This document shows, piece after piece, positions 42,508 to 50,831 of a stretch of 64,000 bases of DNA. This DNA is from Methylobacter sp. (GTDB lineage Bacteria > Pseudomonadota > Gammaproteobacteria > Methylococcales > Methylomonadaceae). A model generated the notes under the pieces. The model did no database searches and was not told where the DNA came from. It saw only the letters and a program-made list of their open reading frames with translations. Positions within the stretch are counted from its first letter, which is position 1. Each line of letters starts with the position of its first letter. The position numbers and the translations under genes are program-made. The stretch is from the NCBI GenBank assembly GCA_023229605.1, contig JALNYY010000005.1, positions 1 through 64,000 of the forward strand. The letters are read 5' to 3'.

Positions 42508-43008
42508 ATGAAAACGAAAATTGCTTTATTTTTAGGATTGTTGCTTGCTGCAAATGCGAGCTATGCTGATTTAAAAATTGGCTTTGTCAATATACCAGCC
42601 GTTCTTGAGAAAGCCCCCCAGGCGGAAAAAGCAAAAAAACGCCTGGAACAGGAATTTTCACCTAGAGACAAGCAGTTAGTTGCCCAGCAAAAAGAAATTC
42701 AAAGCATGGATGAAAGAATGGCCAAAGATGCTGCCGTGATGGGTGAGCCGGCACGAGCCAATCTGGAAAAAGATATTTTAAATAAGAAACGGGATGCTAA
42801 AAGAGCCCAGCAGGAGTTTAGCGAAGATTTTAATGCGCGCCGCAATGAAGAATTGGGCAAATTGCAACGGCGCATCGTTGAGGCTATTCGGGAAATAGCT
42901 AAAGATCAAAAATTTGATTTATTACTCACCGACGGCGTTATTTACGCCAGTGAAAAAATTGACGTGACCAGCCAAGTTCAGCAAAAGTTGTCAACAATGC
43001 CGGAATAA
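42508..43008 (+). CDS. skp: Periplasmic chaperone Skp/OmpH
   Basis: This 166-residue periplasmic chaperone carries unfolded outer-membrane proteins to BAM. The signal peptide is MKTKIALFLGLLLAANASYA. The mature chain starts DLKIGFVNIPAVLEKAPQAE, and the long coiled-coil arms (KQLVAQQKEIQSMDERMA onward) are typical. It lies 101 bp after bamA. In most gammaproteobacteria lpxD follows; here fabZ does. Confidence 0.93.
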   Translation: MKTKIALFLGLLLAANASYADLKIGFVNIPAVLEKAPQAEKAKKRLEQEFSPRDKQLVAQQKEIQSMDERMAKDAAVMGEPARANLEKDILNKKRDAKRAQQEFSEDFNARRNEELGKLQRRIVEAIREIAKDQKFDLLLTDGVIYASEKIDVTSQVQQKLSTMPE

Positions 43009-43067
43009 TTACATACGGTTTTTTATTTAATCGCATAGTCATCAACTTTTTAAGAAAATTCTCAGAC

Positions 43068-43511
43068 ATGTCCATTAAGCTAGATATTTTACAAATACAA
43101 GAATTCTTGCCGCATCGTTATCCTTTTTTATTGGTTGATAAGGTTATTGAATGTGAACCCGGCGTTAGACTGCTGGGAGTGAAAAACGTTACTTATAACG
43201 AACCGTTTTTTCAAGGACATTTTCCGCAAAAACCCATCATGCCGGGCGTACTGATTTTGGAGGCCTTGGCTCAATCAACGGGATTATTGGCGTCGGAAAC
43301 AGCTGGGGATGAGCTGGCCGGGATGATTTATTACCTGGTCGGTATCGATAAGGCCAAGTTTAAGAGACCTGTTGTGCCCGGCGACCAGTTGATGCTGGAA
43401 GCAAAATTCCTTAAAAGCAAGCGTAATATCTGGGCATTCGAATGTTGTGCGGAAGTTGATGGCGAGTTCGTCGCGAGTGCCGAAATTCGCTGTGCAGCGG
43501 TGGTAAATTAA
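43068..43511 (+). CDS. fabZ: (3R)-hydroxyacyl-ACP dehydratase
   Basis: This hotdog-fold enzyme of fatty-acid elongation has 147 residues. The catalytic His is in LPHRYPFLLVDKV and the catalytic Glu in PGVLILEALAQSTG. The GHFPQKPIMPG loop is intact. Its stop is 2 bp from the TTG start of lpxA, so the two are coupled; both draw on the same hydroxyacyl-ACP pool. Confidence 0.96.
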   Translation: MSIKLDILQIQEFLPHRYPFLLVDKVIECEPGVRLLGVKNVTYNEPFFQGHFPQKPIMPGVLILEALAQSTGLLASETAGDELAGMIYYLVGIDKAKFKRPVVPGDQLMLEAKFLKSKRNIWAFECCAEVDGEFVASAEIRCAAVVN

Positions 43512-43513
43512 TT

Positions 43514-44284
43514 TTGATTGATCCAACAGCGATAGTTGATAGTAAGGCTGAGCTGGCTGATGACGTGTCGGTCGGCCCTTTTTCCGTCATTGGGCCTGAT
43601 GTAAAGATCGGTGCGGGAACCATCGTAGGTTCCCACGTTGTCATAAAGGGGCCTACCTCCATAGGCCAACACAATCGCATTTATCAATTTACTTCCATCG
43701 GCGAAGATCCTCAAGATAAAAAATATGCGGCTGAGATAACCCGTCTGGAAATCGGCGATAGGAATACGATACGCGAGTATACCTCCATGCACAGGGGCAC
43801 CAAGCAGGATCGCAGTCTTACCAAGATAGGCAATGACAACCTGTTTATGGCATACACCCACGTGGCGCACGATTGCATCATCGGCAATCACGTCATCATG
43901 GCCAATGGAGCTTCATTAGCCGGGCATGTGCATTTGCACAGCCACGCTATTCTGGGAGGATTTACCCTGGTGCATCAGTTTACCCAAATAGGGCAGTACA
44001 GCTTTGCCGCGATGGGCAGCGCGATCACCCAGGACATTCCCCCTTTTGTCATGGTCGGCGGCAAGCCTACCAGGCCGCACGGCATCAATTCGGTCGGCAT
44101 GGAGCGCAACGGCATATCTCCTGAAGACATCAGGTTAATCCGGAAAGCCTACAAAATAATTTACAAGACCAATCTGCGCCTGGAAGACGCTATTGATCAA
44201 ATGGAAGATCTGGCCGGTGAAAGTAAAGAATTGTCCGATATGGTCAGTTTTTTACGCAACGTGAATCGGGGTATATTGCGTTAA
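43514..44284 (+). CDS. lpxA: UDP-N-acetylglucosamine acyltransferase
   Basis: This enzyme catalyses the first step of lipid A synthesis. It is a left-handed beta-helix of hexapeptide repeats (IGAGTIVGSHVVIKG, IGDRNTIREYTSMHRG) with the catalytic His in AHDCIIGN and the C-terminal helical domain from about 190. It has 256 residues. The start is TTG, giving LIDPTAIVDSKAELADDV, the normal N-terminus; no ATG is near. lpxB, which usually follows, is absent; rnhB is next after 22 bp. Confidence 0.96.
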   Translation: MIDPTAIVDSKAELADDVSVGPFSVIGPDVKIGAGTIVGSHVVIKGPTSIGQHNRIYQFTSIGEDPQDKKYAAEITRLEIGDRNTIREYTSMHRGTKQDRSLTKIGNDNLFMAYTHVAHDCIIGNHVIMANGASLAGHVHLHSHAILGGFTLVHQFTQIGQYSFAAMGSAITQDIPPFVMVGGKPTRPHGINSVGMERNGISPEDIRLIRKAYKIIYKTNLRLEDAIDQMEDLAGESKELSDMVSFLRNVNRGILR

Positions 44285-44306
44285 GCGCCTCTTCGGTGCA
44301 GCCATT

Positions 44307-44906
44307 ATGGACGATGGATTTTCAACAAAAATCATTGTTGCCGGCGTTGACGAGGCAGGCCGCGGACCGCTTGCAGGCCCTGTCTTTGCAGCGGCGGTCA
44401 TTCTCGATCCGATGCGGCCGATAAGCGGATTGGCCGACTCCAAAATCCTTAGCGAAAGCAAACGGGATAGTCTTTACATCCTCATCAAGGAAGCCGCTTT
44501 AAGCTGGTCGATTGCCCAGGCCAGTGTTGAAGAGATTGACGAACTCAATATCCTTCAGGCCACGCTGCTGGCAATGAAAAGGGCGGTAAACGGCTTGCAT
44601 ATCCGGCCTGATGAAGTCTTAGTCGATGGCAACCGCCTCCCCGATTTGTCGATGCCAGCCCAGGCTATCGTTAAAGGCGACAGCAAAGTGCAGGCGATCA
44701 GCGCGGCGTCAATATTGGCGAAAGTCGAGCGCGATAAGCTGATGGTCGGCTATCATCAACAATATCCCGATTTTGCGTTTCATCTGCATAAGGGCTACGG
44801 CACCAAACAGCATCTGGCCGAAATCGAACAGCGCGGTATCTTGGCTGTGCATAGAAGAACCTTTAACCCGGTAAAAACCATGCTGTTGCGGCAGGGTAAG
44901 CCTTAA
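44307..44906 (+). CDS. rnhB: Ribonuclease HII
   Basis: This enzyme removes ribonucleotides and RNA from RNA-DNA hybrids. The DEDD-type motif I is VAGVDEAGRGPLAGPV at about 10-25, and the other acidic residues are in LADSKILSESKR and DEVLVDGNRLP. It has 199 residues. Last gene of the envelope cluster; its end overlaps the convergent srkA by 4 bp. Confidence 0.96.
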   Translation: MDDGFSTKIIVAGVDEAGRGPLAGPVFAAAVILDPMRPISGLADSKILSESKRDSLYILIKEAALSWSIAQASVEEIDELNILQATLLAMKRAVNGLHIRPDEVLVDGNRLPDLSMPAQAIVKGDSKVQAISAASILAKVERDKLMVGYHQQYPDFAFHLHKGYGTKQHLAEIEQRGILAVHRRTFNPVKTMLLRQGKP

Positions 44907-45892
44907 TTTAACTCAAGCGGCCCTTCATCCATTAATGCGATCTGTTCGCGCAGCTCGATGATCCTGTCCTGCCAATAGCGAGGCGTATCAAACCACGGGA
45001 ACGCCATAGGAAACGCGGGATCATCCCAGCGCCGTGCAATCCAGGCGGAATAATGAATCAGGCGCAAGGTGCGCAGGGCCTCTATCAGATGCAGCTCCCT
45101 GGTATCGAAATCGTAAAACATCCGGTAGCCGGCCAGAAGATGGTTTAATTGTATCGCCATTTCGGCACGATCCCCGGACAGCAACATCCACAAATCCTGT
45201 ATCGCAGGTCCCATCCGGCTGTCATCGAAATCGACAAAATGAGGACCGTCATCGGTCCATAAAATATTGCCCGGATAACAGTCGCCGTGCAGGCGCAAGC
45301 TTTTTACCTTACCGGCGCGTTCGAAGCAACGTCTCACGCCGTCCAGGGCATGTTCAGTCACACTGCGGTAAGCCTCGGTAAGATCGGCAGGAATGAAATT
45401 ATTCGCCAGCAGATAAGCTCTCGGTTCATCGCCGAAACCGGCAATATCAAGCGTCGGTCGTTCCTTAAAAGGTTTTAAAGCGCCGACGGCATGGATGCGG
45501 CCGATAAACCGCCCCATCCATTCCAGTTTTTCGCGGCCCTCAAGTTCAGGCACGCGGCCGCCTTGTCTTGGGAACACCGAAAAGCGGAAACCATCGGCAT
45601 GGATTAAGGTCTGATTATCGCCGAACGGCATGGCCGGTACGACAGGGATTTCAGAGTCGAACAATTCCTGAACGAAAGCATGTTCTTCAAGAATAGCCGC
45701 AGATGTCCAGCGTTCGGGTCGGTAGAACTTGGTTACAATAAAGGCTGCGTCAGCCATGCCGACTTGGTAGACGCGGTTTTCATAACTGTTGAGCGCCAGC
45801 AGCCGGCCATCGCTATGCAGGCCGATACTGTCGAGCGCGTTCAAAATAATATCGGGAGTCAGCGCTGAAAAAGGGGTGAGATTAGTGTTCAT
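44903..45892 (-). CDS. srkA: Stress-response Ser/Thr kinase SrkA (YihE/RdoA)
   Basis: This 329-residue aminoglycoside-phosphotransferase-fold protein kinase counters stress-induced death in E. coli. The catalytic loop is LRLHGDCYPGNILW and the metal loop FVDFDDSRMGPAIQD. The start MNTNLTPFSALTPD is also the segment that appears duplicated at 46801-46858. It converges on rnhB. E. coli srkA precedes dsbA; here the neighbour is different. Confidence 0.93.
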   Translation of the reverse strand: MNTNLTPFSALTPDIILNALDSIGLHSDGRLLALNSYENRVYQVGMADAAFIVTKFYRPERWTSAAILEEHAFVQELFDSEIPVVPAMPFGDNQTLIHADGFRFSVFPRQGGRVPELEGREKLEWMGRFIGRIHAVGALKPFKERPTLDIAGFGDEPRAYLLANNFIPADLTEAYRSVTEHALDGVRRCFERAGKVKSLRLHGDCYPGNILWTDDGPHFVDFDDSRMGPAIQDLWMLLSGDRAEMAIQLNHLLAGYRMFYDFDTRELHLIEALRTLRLIHYSAWIARRWDDPAFPMAFPWFDTPRYWQDRIIELREQIALMDEGPLELN

Positions 45893-46078
45893 ACTTAATT
45901 ATTGTAACGCCGAATGCAGATTCGGCTAAATTATCTGGTTATCCGGTTAATGAGATTTCCTTATTTTCTGGTATAACACTCATGTTTTGCTTTCTATTGG
46001 GCGGCTTATTCATGCTGCTGGTCAAGAGCTAAATGCTAAAATTTTAAAACGTATTCTGAATTAAAGGAGTGGGGGTAT

Positions 46079-46585
46079 ATGAAAAAATCGCAAAATCTTA
46101 AGTTAGGGCTATTCCTGTCTGTTGCTTGTTTACTTTTATCCGCAACAGTATTCGCGGAAACTAAGGCTGCAGAAGGCGCAGCAAAACCGGTTCATGGTGA
46201 ATATATAGACTGGCGCTTGTTGTCTGTTTCGCATAGGGAAGATAAAAAAACACTGCGGGCTATTTTGGGTAACGACACGGCTATAGCAGCAGCACGAAAA
46301 GAACAGACCAAGCCTTGGCCGGACGGTTCGATTTTAGCTAAAGTCGTGTGGAAGGAAAGCACTCATCCTAATTGGCCGCAAGCGATTGTTCCCGGCGAGT
46401 TTGCTTCTGCCGAAGCGATGATTAAAGACAGTAAAAAATACGCCAGCACCGGTGGATGGGGATTCGGCCATTGGGAAGGCGGAAAGCTGGAAATGCATGA
46501 TGAGACAAAAGCCAAAGAATGTTTCGCCTGTCATATGCCAATGAAGGACAACGATTATGTTTATACCTTTAGCGCGCTAAAATAA
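46079..46585 (+). CDS. Cytochrome P460 / cytochrome c'-beta family protein
   Basis: This periplasmic mono-heme protein has 168 residues and a Sec signal ending SATVFA at about 26. The heme c motif CFACH is at 148-152, close to the C-terminus as in the family. The segment KPWPDGSILAKVVWKES holds Lys88 and Lys92, candidates for the heme cross-link Lys of true P460, which oxidises hydroxylamine. If the Lys does not cross-link, the protein would be a cytochrome c'-beta that binds NO. Methanotrophs use P460 to detoxify hydroxylamine formed when methane monooxygenase oxidises ammonia. A strong aaggag site precedes the ATG. It is followed by its own terminator. Confidence 0.9.
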   Translation: MKKSQNLKLGLFLSVACLLLSATVFAETKAAEGAAKPVHGEYIDWRLLSVSHREDKKTLRAILGNDTAIAAARKEQTKPWPDGSILAKVVWKESTHPNWPQAIVPGEFASAEAMIKDSKKYASTGGWGFGHWEGGKLEMHDETKAKECFACHMPMKDNDYVYTFSALK

Positions 46586-46605
46586 ATATAACCGCCTTAA
46601 TGGAT

Positions 46606-46639
46606 GCTAATAGATCAGCTGTTGTGCTGATCTATTAGC
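46606..46639 (+). terminator. Hairpin after cytochrome P460
   Basis: Perfect 14-bp arms gctaatagatcagc (46606-46619) and gctgatctattagc (46626-46639), 20 bp after the stop. No T tract. Confidence 0.75.
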
Positions 46640-46650
46640 GATGAAGGCAA

Positions 46651-46796
46651 TCACTGGCTAAAGTGTGCGACTTCTCCTTCCTGCATGGCACTGCCGCCCA
46701 GCTGTTCATTAATCTGCCGCGCTACATCGACGCCCAAACTTTTAGGCACTTCCGTCACCACCCTGCCGCGGCTGGGTACGACGCGGCTTCCGCCGG
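46651..46796 (-). pseudogene. C-terminal fragment of an unidentified gene
   Basis: Read leftward from 46796 the frame gives GGSRVVPSRGRVVTEVPKSL and continues to AMQEGEVAHFSQ, ending at TGA 46651. Composition is natural, but there is no start; it abuts the duplicated srkA 5' end, from which it is out of frame. I read it as the tail of a gene destroyed by recombination. The family is not recognised. Confidence 0.5.
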
Positions 46797-46800
46797 TAAC

Positions 46801-46875
46801 TTCAAAATAATATCGGGAGTCAGCGCTGAAAAAGGAGTGAGATTAGTATTCATGGTTACCATTGTAACGCTGAAT
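46801..46875 (-). repeat. Partial duplicate of the srkA 5' end and leader
   Basis: 46801-46875 repeats 45840-45915 with few changes, including the first 17 codons of srkA, its ATG and about 20 bp upstream. The copy would give MNTNLTPFSALTPDIIL and then leave the srkA sequence at the junction with the fragment at 46796. This is a recombination scar, not a gene. Confidence 0.8.
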
Positions 46876-47348
46876 TCAATCGAGTCAGGTTTAATTAATC
46901 ACTGATGTTGCGTAAGCCTCATAAGGACGCCACAATCTTCTTAACTACAATTTTCGGTCATTGTTTTTTATTATTTATTTACATGGGGGGGCAATAAAAC
47001 GGGATGCTGCTTTACACGCGCGTAAGCTTAAGCTTGCATACATAGATAACTTTTTACTTCATAATAAAACTACCTGCTAAATTGCCATCGCAAAGCTAAT
47101 GCTATGACTCCAGCCAAGAAGAGCAGGTAATCCATAAAGTGACAGGCGTTCTACTCATGTTTGATTTGGCGCGTAAATTAAGTATTCAGCAACAAGTCAG
47201 CATGTAGTTCTGTTGTCACATTTTTTTGTAGCATAAAGTTCCAGACAAATAAAACATGGCAATTTTTTGCTAAAAACTTAATGAAGTTACAACTCATAGA
47301 GAGTAATTGAAAATATTATCCCCTACACAAATTCAGAGGAAACCAATC
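46876..47348. other. AT-rich leader region of the envelope operon
   Basis: A non-coding stretch of about 470 bp with a run of seven G at 46985-46991. It probably contains the promoter of the four-gene operon starting at 47349. No RNA gene is recognised. Confidence 0.4.
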
Positions 47349-48290
47349 GTGTTGGTACATCGAAGTAAAATATTAGAGAGAAGGGACTCAAAAATTGGAT
47401 TAGCGATAGCGGTCGTTTTGACGATTGTTATTGCTGGATGTCACCCTACAGCAGTACAGAATCCTAGCTACAATAGCTATACTCCTCCGCAATCCAGCAC
47501 CGTAAGTCCTCTTGATCTCAAGGCGTTGCCGGAAACCATCAGCTTTGAGCATTCTGATCGCGTCAATCGTCTCGCACGTTTATCTCGGCAGTTTAGCGCG
47601 CAACCGCCGGAAATACAGGAATCTCAGGTCGCCGTTGGCAAAGTGCCGGGCGCTAACTACCCGGTACCGGTAATTCGCTTCCATTACGATGAACGCACGT
47701 TCTTCGACTCCGGCAGCGCCGTAGTTCTCCCCGAGTCCGATAAAATTCTCGACGTGCTGGCGGAACAGATGAAGCGGGATTTGCCTGATACCAGTTTGGT
47801 TATCCTCGGACACACAGATAGCGTTGGTTCCGATGAATATAACAACAACCTCTCAGTTAATCGTGCTGTCGCTGTGATGCGCAAACTGGCACAACGCGGT
47901 GTTAATCTCGAACAAATGTCTACGGTCGGCATCGGCGAAACTCAACCTATCGCTACCAATGCCACGGAATCAGGAAGAGCGCTCAATCGTCGTGTCGAGT
48001 TCATGCTTTCCCGTTTCGAAGAAGCGAACTACGTTTCCATCGAACAATTTCCCCGTAATACAGAGTGGTTGAATAACCATCAGGAAAAGGCGGCCGATAT
48101 ACCCCAAGTGCAAGTTAAATCCAAGCAGGTAGCTCATCACGATACCGGCGCCAAGAAACTTGTCGTTCTCAAACCGACTCAGGACATGCTTGTTAAGTCA
48201 CGTCCTGAGTCAGCAACCCCGCTCAAAGAATCCAACCGAGTTGTAACGATTATCCCGGCGGAGACTGTCCATATCCTGCCATCTTCCTGA
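47349..48290 (+). CDS. OmpA-family lipoprotein, first gene of a four-gene envelope operon
   Basis: The start is placed at GTG 47349 because an AGAGGA site lies at 47335-47340; the frame is open to TTG 47307. The signal ends in the lipobox VIAGC, so the protein is lipid-anchored. A linker of about 90 residues leads to an OmpA peptidoglycan-binding domain: IRFHYDERTFFDSGSAVVLP, then LVILGHTDSVGSDEYNNNLS, with the Asp and Arg that bind diaminopimelate (GHTDSVG and LNRRVEFML). A basic C-terminal extension of about 80 residues (KKLVVLKPTQDML) follows. It should tether the operon's complex to the cell wall. 43 bp separate it from the membrane protein gene. Confidence 0.82.
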   Translation: MLVHRSKILERRDSKIGLAIAVVLTIVIAGCHPTAVQNPSYNSYTPPQSSTVSPLDLKALPETISFEHSDRVNRLARLSRQFSAQPPEIQESQVAVGKVPGANYPVPVIRFHYDERTFFDSGSAVVLPESDKILDVLAEQMKRDLPDTSLVILGHTDSVGSDEYNNNLSVNRAVAVMRKLAQRGVNLEQMSTVGIGETQPIATNATESGRALNRRVEFMLSRFEEANYVSIEQFPRNTEWLNNHQEKAADIPQVQVKSKQVAHHDTGAKKLVVLKPTQDMLVKSRPESATPLKESNRVVTIIPAETVHILPSS

Positions 48291-48333
48291 TTAACATTTC
48301 CATTAATAAAAACATATAAGGAGTTATTAAAAT

Positions 48334-49659
48334 ATGGCCGAGAACAAACCCACGCAATGTATCCCCGAGCCAGTGCAACAAGCCTTCGATGCCGTGATGG
48401 CATTCCAATGGCCCAGCACCGATCAGCCGTTTCACGAACGTATTAACAACAATGCAGAGCAAGAATCGCGGAGCACCTCGTCGTTGCGATTAGATGAATA
48501 TGGACTGACCAGCGGGATGCTGCCTGCTTGCATCGACCAGGTGTCTGAGTTACGCGATCATTTTCTAAAGTTATATGGGACATTTAATACGGCGATACAT
48601 TCCTCGTTAGATAAAATTGAGTCCTTGCAAGGTATTGACGGTGAAATTGTCGAGAAACAGAAGGAGTACGAACAGATCCAGGCCAGCGCCGAAAAAAAAC
48701 ACGAGGCGGACAGTAAATATGAGGACGCGAAAAAGAAAGTAACCGATTTGGAAGTAGGATACAAAGCGATGTATCGTGACGAAGGCCAACGGGAAGCTAA
48801 AGATTTTTCTTTGATTGCTTATGGCGCTTTGCTATTTGGTGTCGGCGCGGCTGAATGGATGGTCAATTATGAAACGTTTCTAAATTTTAGCGAAGTTCCC
48901 TTGATGGCTGCCGGTGCCACAATCCTCGTTGCGGCTGCCGTAGCTTTCGCGGCGCATTTTCACGGTACTATGCTTAAAGGGCATCAACATTTTTTTGGGG
49001 ATCATGTGGAGACCCCCAAAAAGAACAGTCATATTCGCTGGTTCGTTATTGTTAGTATCATTTTAGCGGTTGCTTTCGGTGGTGTAGGTGGGGCTCGTTA
49101 CTTATTAGTTGCCAGCCAAGTGAGTCAATTAGGAGGTGGTGCAGGTGGATTACTCGGCGGCGATGTCATAACCATTAATGTTGGTCAAGTTGTCACTGTT
49201 TCTATGGTGATTAATATTTTCGTCTGGTTTGTCGGCGCTGCCATTGCCTATGCTGTGCATGATGAAAACCCGGCTTTCACGGATAAATTGCGAGAATACA
49301 AAAAAGCTAAGAAAATATTCGAGCCGATGAGAAAAGTGGTCGATATGGAAATTTTTCAGCTTCGGTCAAAGCTCGAGAAGGAAATCAAGGAATTGAAAAA
49401 CACTGCTCGCGCATACGGACAGGAAACTAAACCGCTTGCCGACCTTTTGGTGACAGTCACTGAGAAAAGCAACCAAATTTCAACGGAAGCAGATCGCCTC
49501 GCTAACCGTTTGATTCGCAGCTATCGCTCAGCTTTAACTGATCAGGCTGTAGTTGGCAACCCAGAGTTGAAATTTAACAAGAGCGGCCAGTTGATTGACC
49601 TTGACGCTTACCGGCAACTTGCCATTTGTTTTAGTTTTCAAAATCAATTAGGAGAATAG
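48334..49659 (+). CDS. Four-span membrane protein with two coiled coils
   Basis: This 441-residue protein has a cytoplasmic N-terminal region with a coiled coil at about 100-155 (EIVEKQKEYEQIQASAEKKH). TM1 follows at about 156-175 (LIAYGALLFGVGAAEWMV), TM2 at about 187-207 (LMAAGATILVAAAVAFAA), TM3 at about 232-252 (WFVIVSIILAVAFGGVGG), a Gly-rich loop (LGGGAGGLLGGD), and TM4 at about 287-307 (VSMVINIFVWFVGAAIAY). A second long charged coiled coil runs from about 315 to 395. Both ends face the cytoplasm. I recognise no family. It is 2 bp from the next gene. The layout (membrane unit plus OmpA partner) is reminiscent of ion-driven MotA/MotB-like pairs, but no sequence similarity to MotA is claimed. 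Confidence 0.7.
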   Translation: MAENKPTQCIPEPVQQAFDAVMAFQWPSTDQPFHERINNNAEQESRSTSSLRLDEYGLTSGMLPACIDQVSELRDHFLKLYGTFNTAIHSSLDKIESLQGIDGEIVEKQKEYEQIQASAEKKHEADSKYEDAKKKVTDLEVGYKAMYRDEGQREAKDFSLIAYGALLFGVGAAEWMVNYETFLNFSEVPLMAAGATILVAAAVAFAAHFHGTMLKGHQHFFGDHVETPKKNSHIRWFVIVSIILAVAFGGVGGARYLLVASQVSQLGGGAGGLLGGDVITINVGQVVTVSMVINIFVWFVGAAIAYAVHDENPAFTDKLREYKKAKKIFEPMRKVVDMEIFQLRSKLEKEIKELKNTARAYGQETKPLADLLVTVTEKSNQISTEADRLANRLIRSYRSALTDQAVVGNPELKFNKSGQLIDLDAYRQLAICFSFQNQLGE

Positions 49660-49661
49660 GC

Positions 49662-50813
49662 ATGAGAAATATTTCTTCTGGTTTTTTGCTCGTCGCAAGG
49701 TTGGTGCTGGCTTTTGGTCCCTCAAGTGCCTGGGCTCTAGGTGGAGCGGAAAGTTTAAAGATCGATCATTTTTGCAATGTAAAAAGCCCTCGCCAAACAT
49801 TGATCTACATCGATGACAAGGTTCTCGTTAAAGGCGACACACAATGGGCTTTGCAGCTTATCAACAAGACTATGGCTAATTTGATGCCCTCGGAACCGGT
49901 TACTTTAGTTAAGTTGGCAACGGAAACAGGTGCAGCTCAGGAGCGTTGGAAAGCCTGTTATCCAGATATTCCCGTAACAGAAATGGAAAAACGTAAGCAG
50001 TCTGCTGGAATTCTTGAGAAGTTCACTACAGCTGATCCTTCCAAACAACTGAAGGAACAACAAGCTGTGTTCAAAGCACAAATGACCGGCGCGTTAGAGA
50101 AACTTTTACTTGAAAATTCTCATGAAACTGCTGCCGATTCGCTGGCGAAAAAGCAAGTTGTTCGAGCTTTCGAAAATGATTTGGCGCGCTTTGATGCCCG
50201 CAATGGTGCAATCCGGGTTATTGTCTATAGTGACATGCTGGAAAACTCGGATTTAATCAATGGTCTCAGCGCTAAGCCGAACGAAGCCAAAGCTTTGGCA
50301 GATGCCCGCAAGCTAAATTTTCAGAATGCCGTGTTTCATGTGTTTGGTGCTGGCAAATCTGGCAATAACGCCGACGGATTGAAAGCCTTTTGGGAAGCGT
50401 TGATCGAGGGTGGCTCTGGTACTTTGGCGGACATGGGTTCGGAGCTGGTACTTAACGCCAAAGCTCCCGATGTCTTCAAAATCTATGATGTGGAAATCGA
50501 ACTGACCAAAGATGATGTTCGTCGTGGCAAGCTGCGCCTTTTCGTCGATAGCGATGGTAAATTGCAAGAAAGTGTACTGACCATCGGCACTAAGCAGCGT
50601 TCTTTACTGGATGACGGCGAATTTCTCTGTCAGCAGGAAAATTGCACTCTGCAAGCCAAAGCCCGGCGTCCGGTAGTGGTTGCGGAAGGCAAGGAAGAAT
50701 TCAAACTCACTGGTTTGCACGATAAATTGACAGGTAAGCTCCAAATTCCCGGCACTCAATTGAGTGATGGGAAAGAAGCGGTATTTAATATGACCATCAA
50801 ACTTTCCAAATAA
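49662..50813 (+). CDS. Exported protein with a VWA-like domain
   Basis: This 383-residue protein has an N-terminal Sec signal (VARLVLAFGPSSAWA, cleavage about 25). The segment RQTLIYIDDKVLVKGDTQW looks like the first strand and MIDAS region of a von Willebrand A fold, with DDK in place of the classical DxSxS. GAIRVIVYSDMLENSDLI is a typical internal VWA strand with SD. A C-terminal beta domain follows (from about 265, FKIYDVEIELTKDDV) with two Cys (LCQQENC) that may be disulfide-bonded. No family is recognised. It sits between the membrane protein (2 bp) and the lipoprotein (18 bp) in the same operon. Confidence 0.65.
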   Translation: MRNISSGFLLVARLVLAFGPSSAWALGGAESLKIDHFCNVKSPRQTLIYIDDKVLVKGDTQWALQLINKTMANLMPSEPVTLVKLATETGAAQERWKACYPDIPVTEMEKRKQSAGILEKFTTADPSKQLKEQQAVFKAQMTGALEKLLLENSHETAADSLAKKQVVRAFENDLARFDARNGAIRVIVYSDMLENSDLINGLSAKPNEAKALADARKLNFQNAVFHVFGAGKSGNNADGLKAFWEALIEGGSGTLADMGSELVLNAKAPDVFKIYDVEIELTKDDVRRGKLRLFVDSDGKLQESVLTIGTKQRSLLDDGEFLCQQENCTLQAKARRPVVVAEGKEEFKLTGLHDKLTGKLQIPGTQLSDGKEAVFNMTIKLSK

Positions 50814-50831
50814 TAATTAGGGACTAACGAA

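Noticed and set aside
46663..46905. Rightward open frame of 80 codons after cytochrome P460
   Set aside because: The coding signal here is on the other strand: a headless gene tail and a copy of the srkA 5' end. The rightward frame is their antisense shadow.
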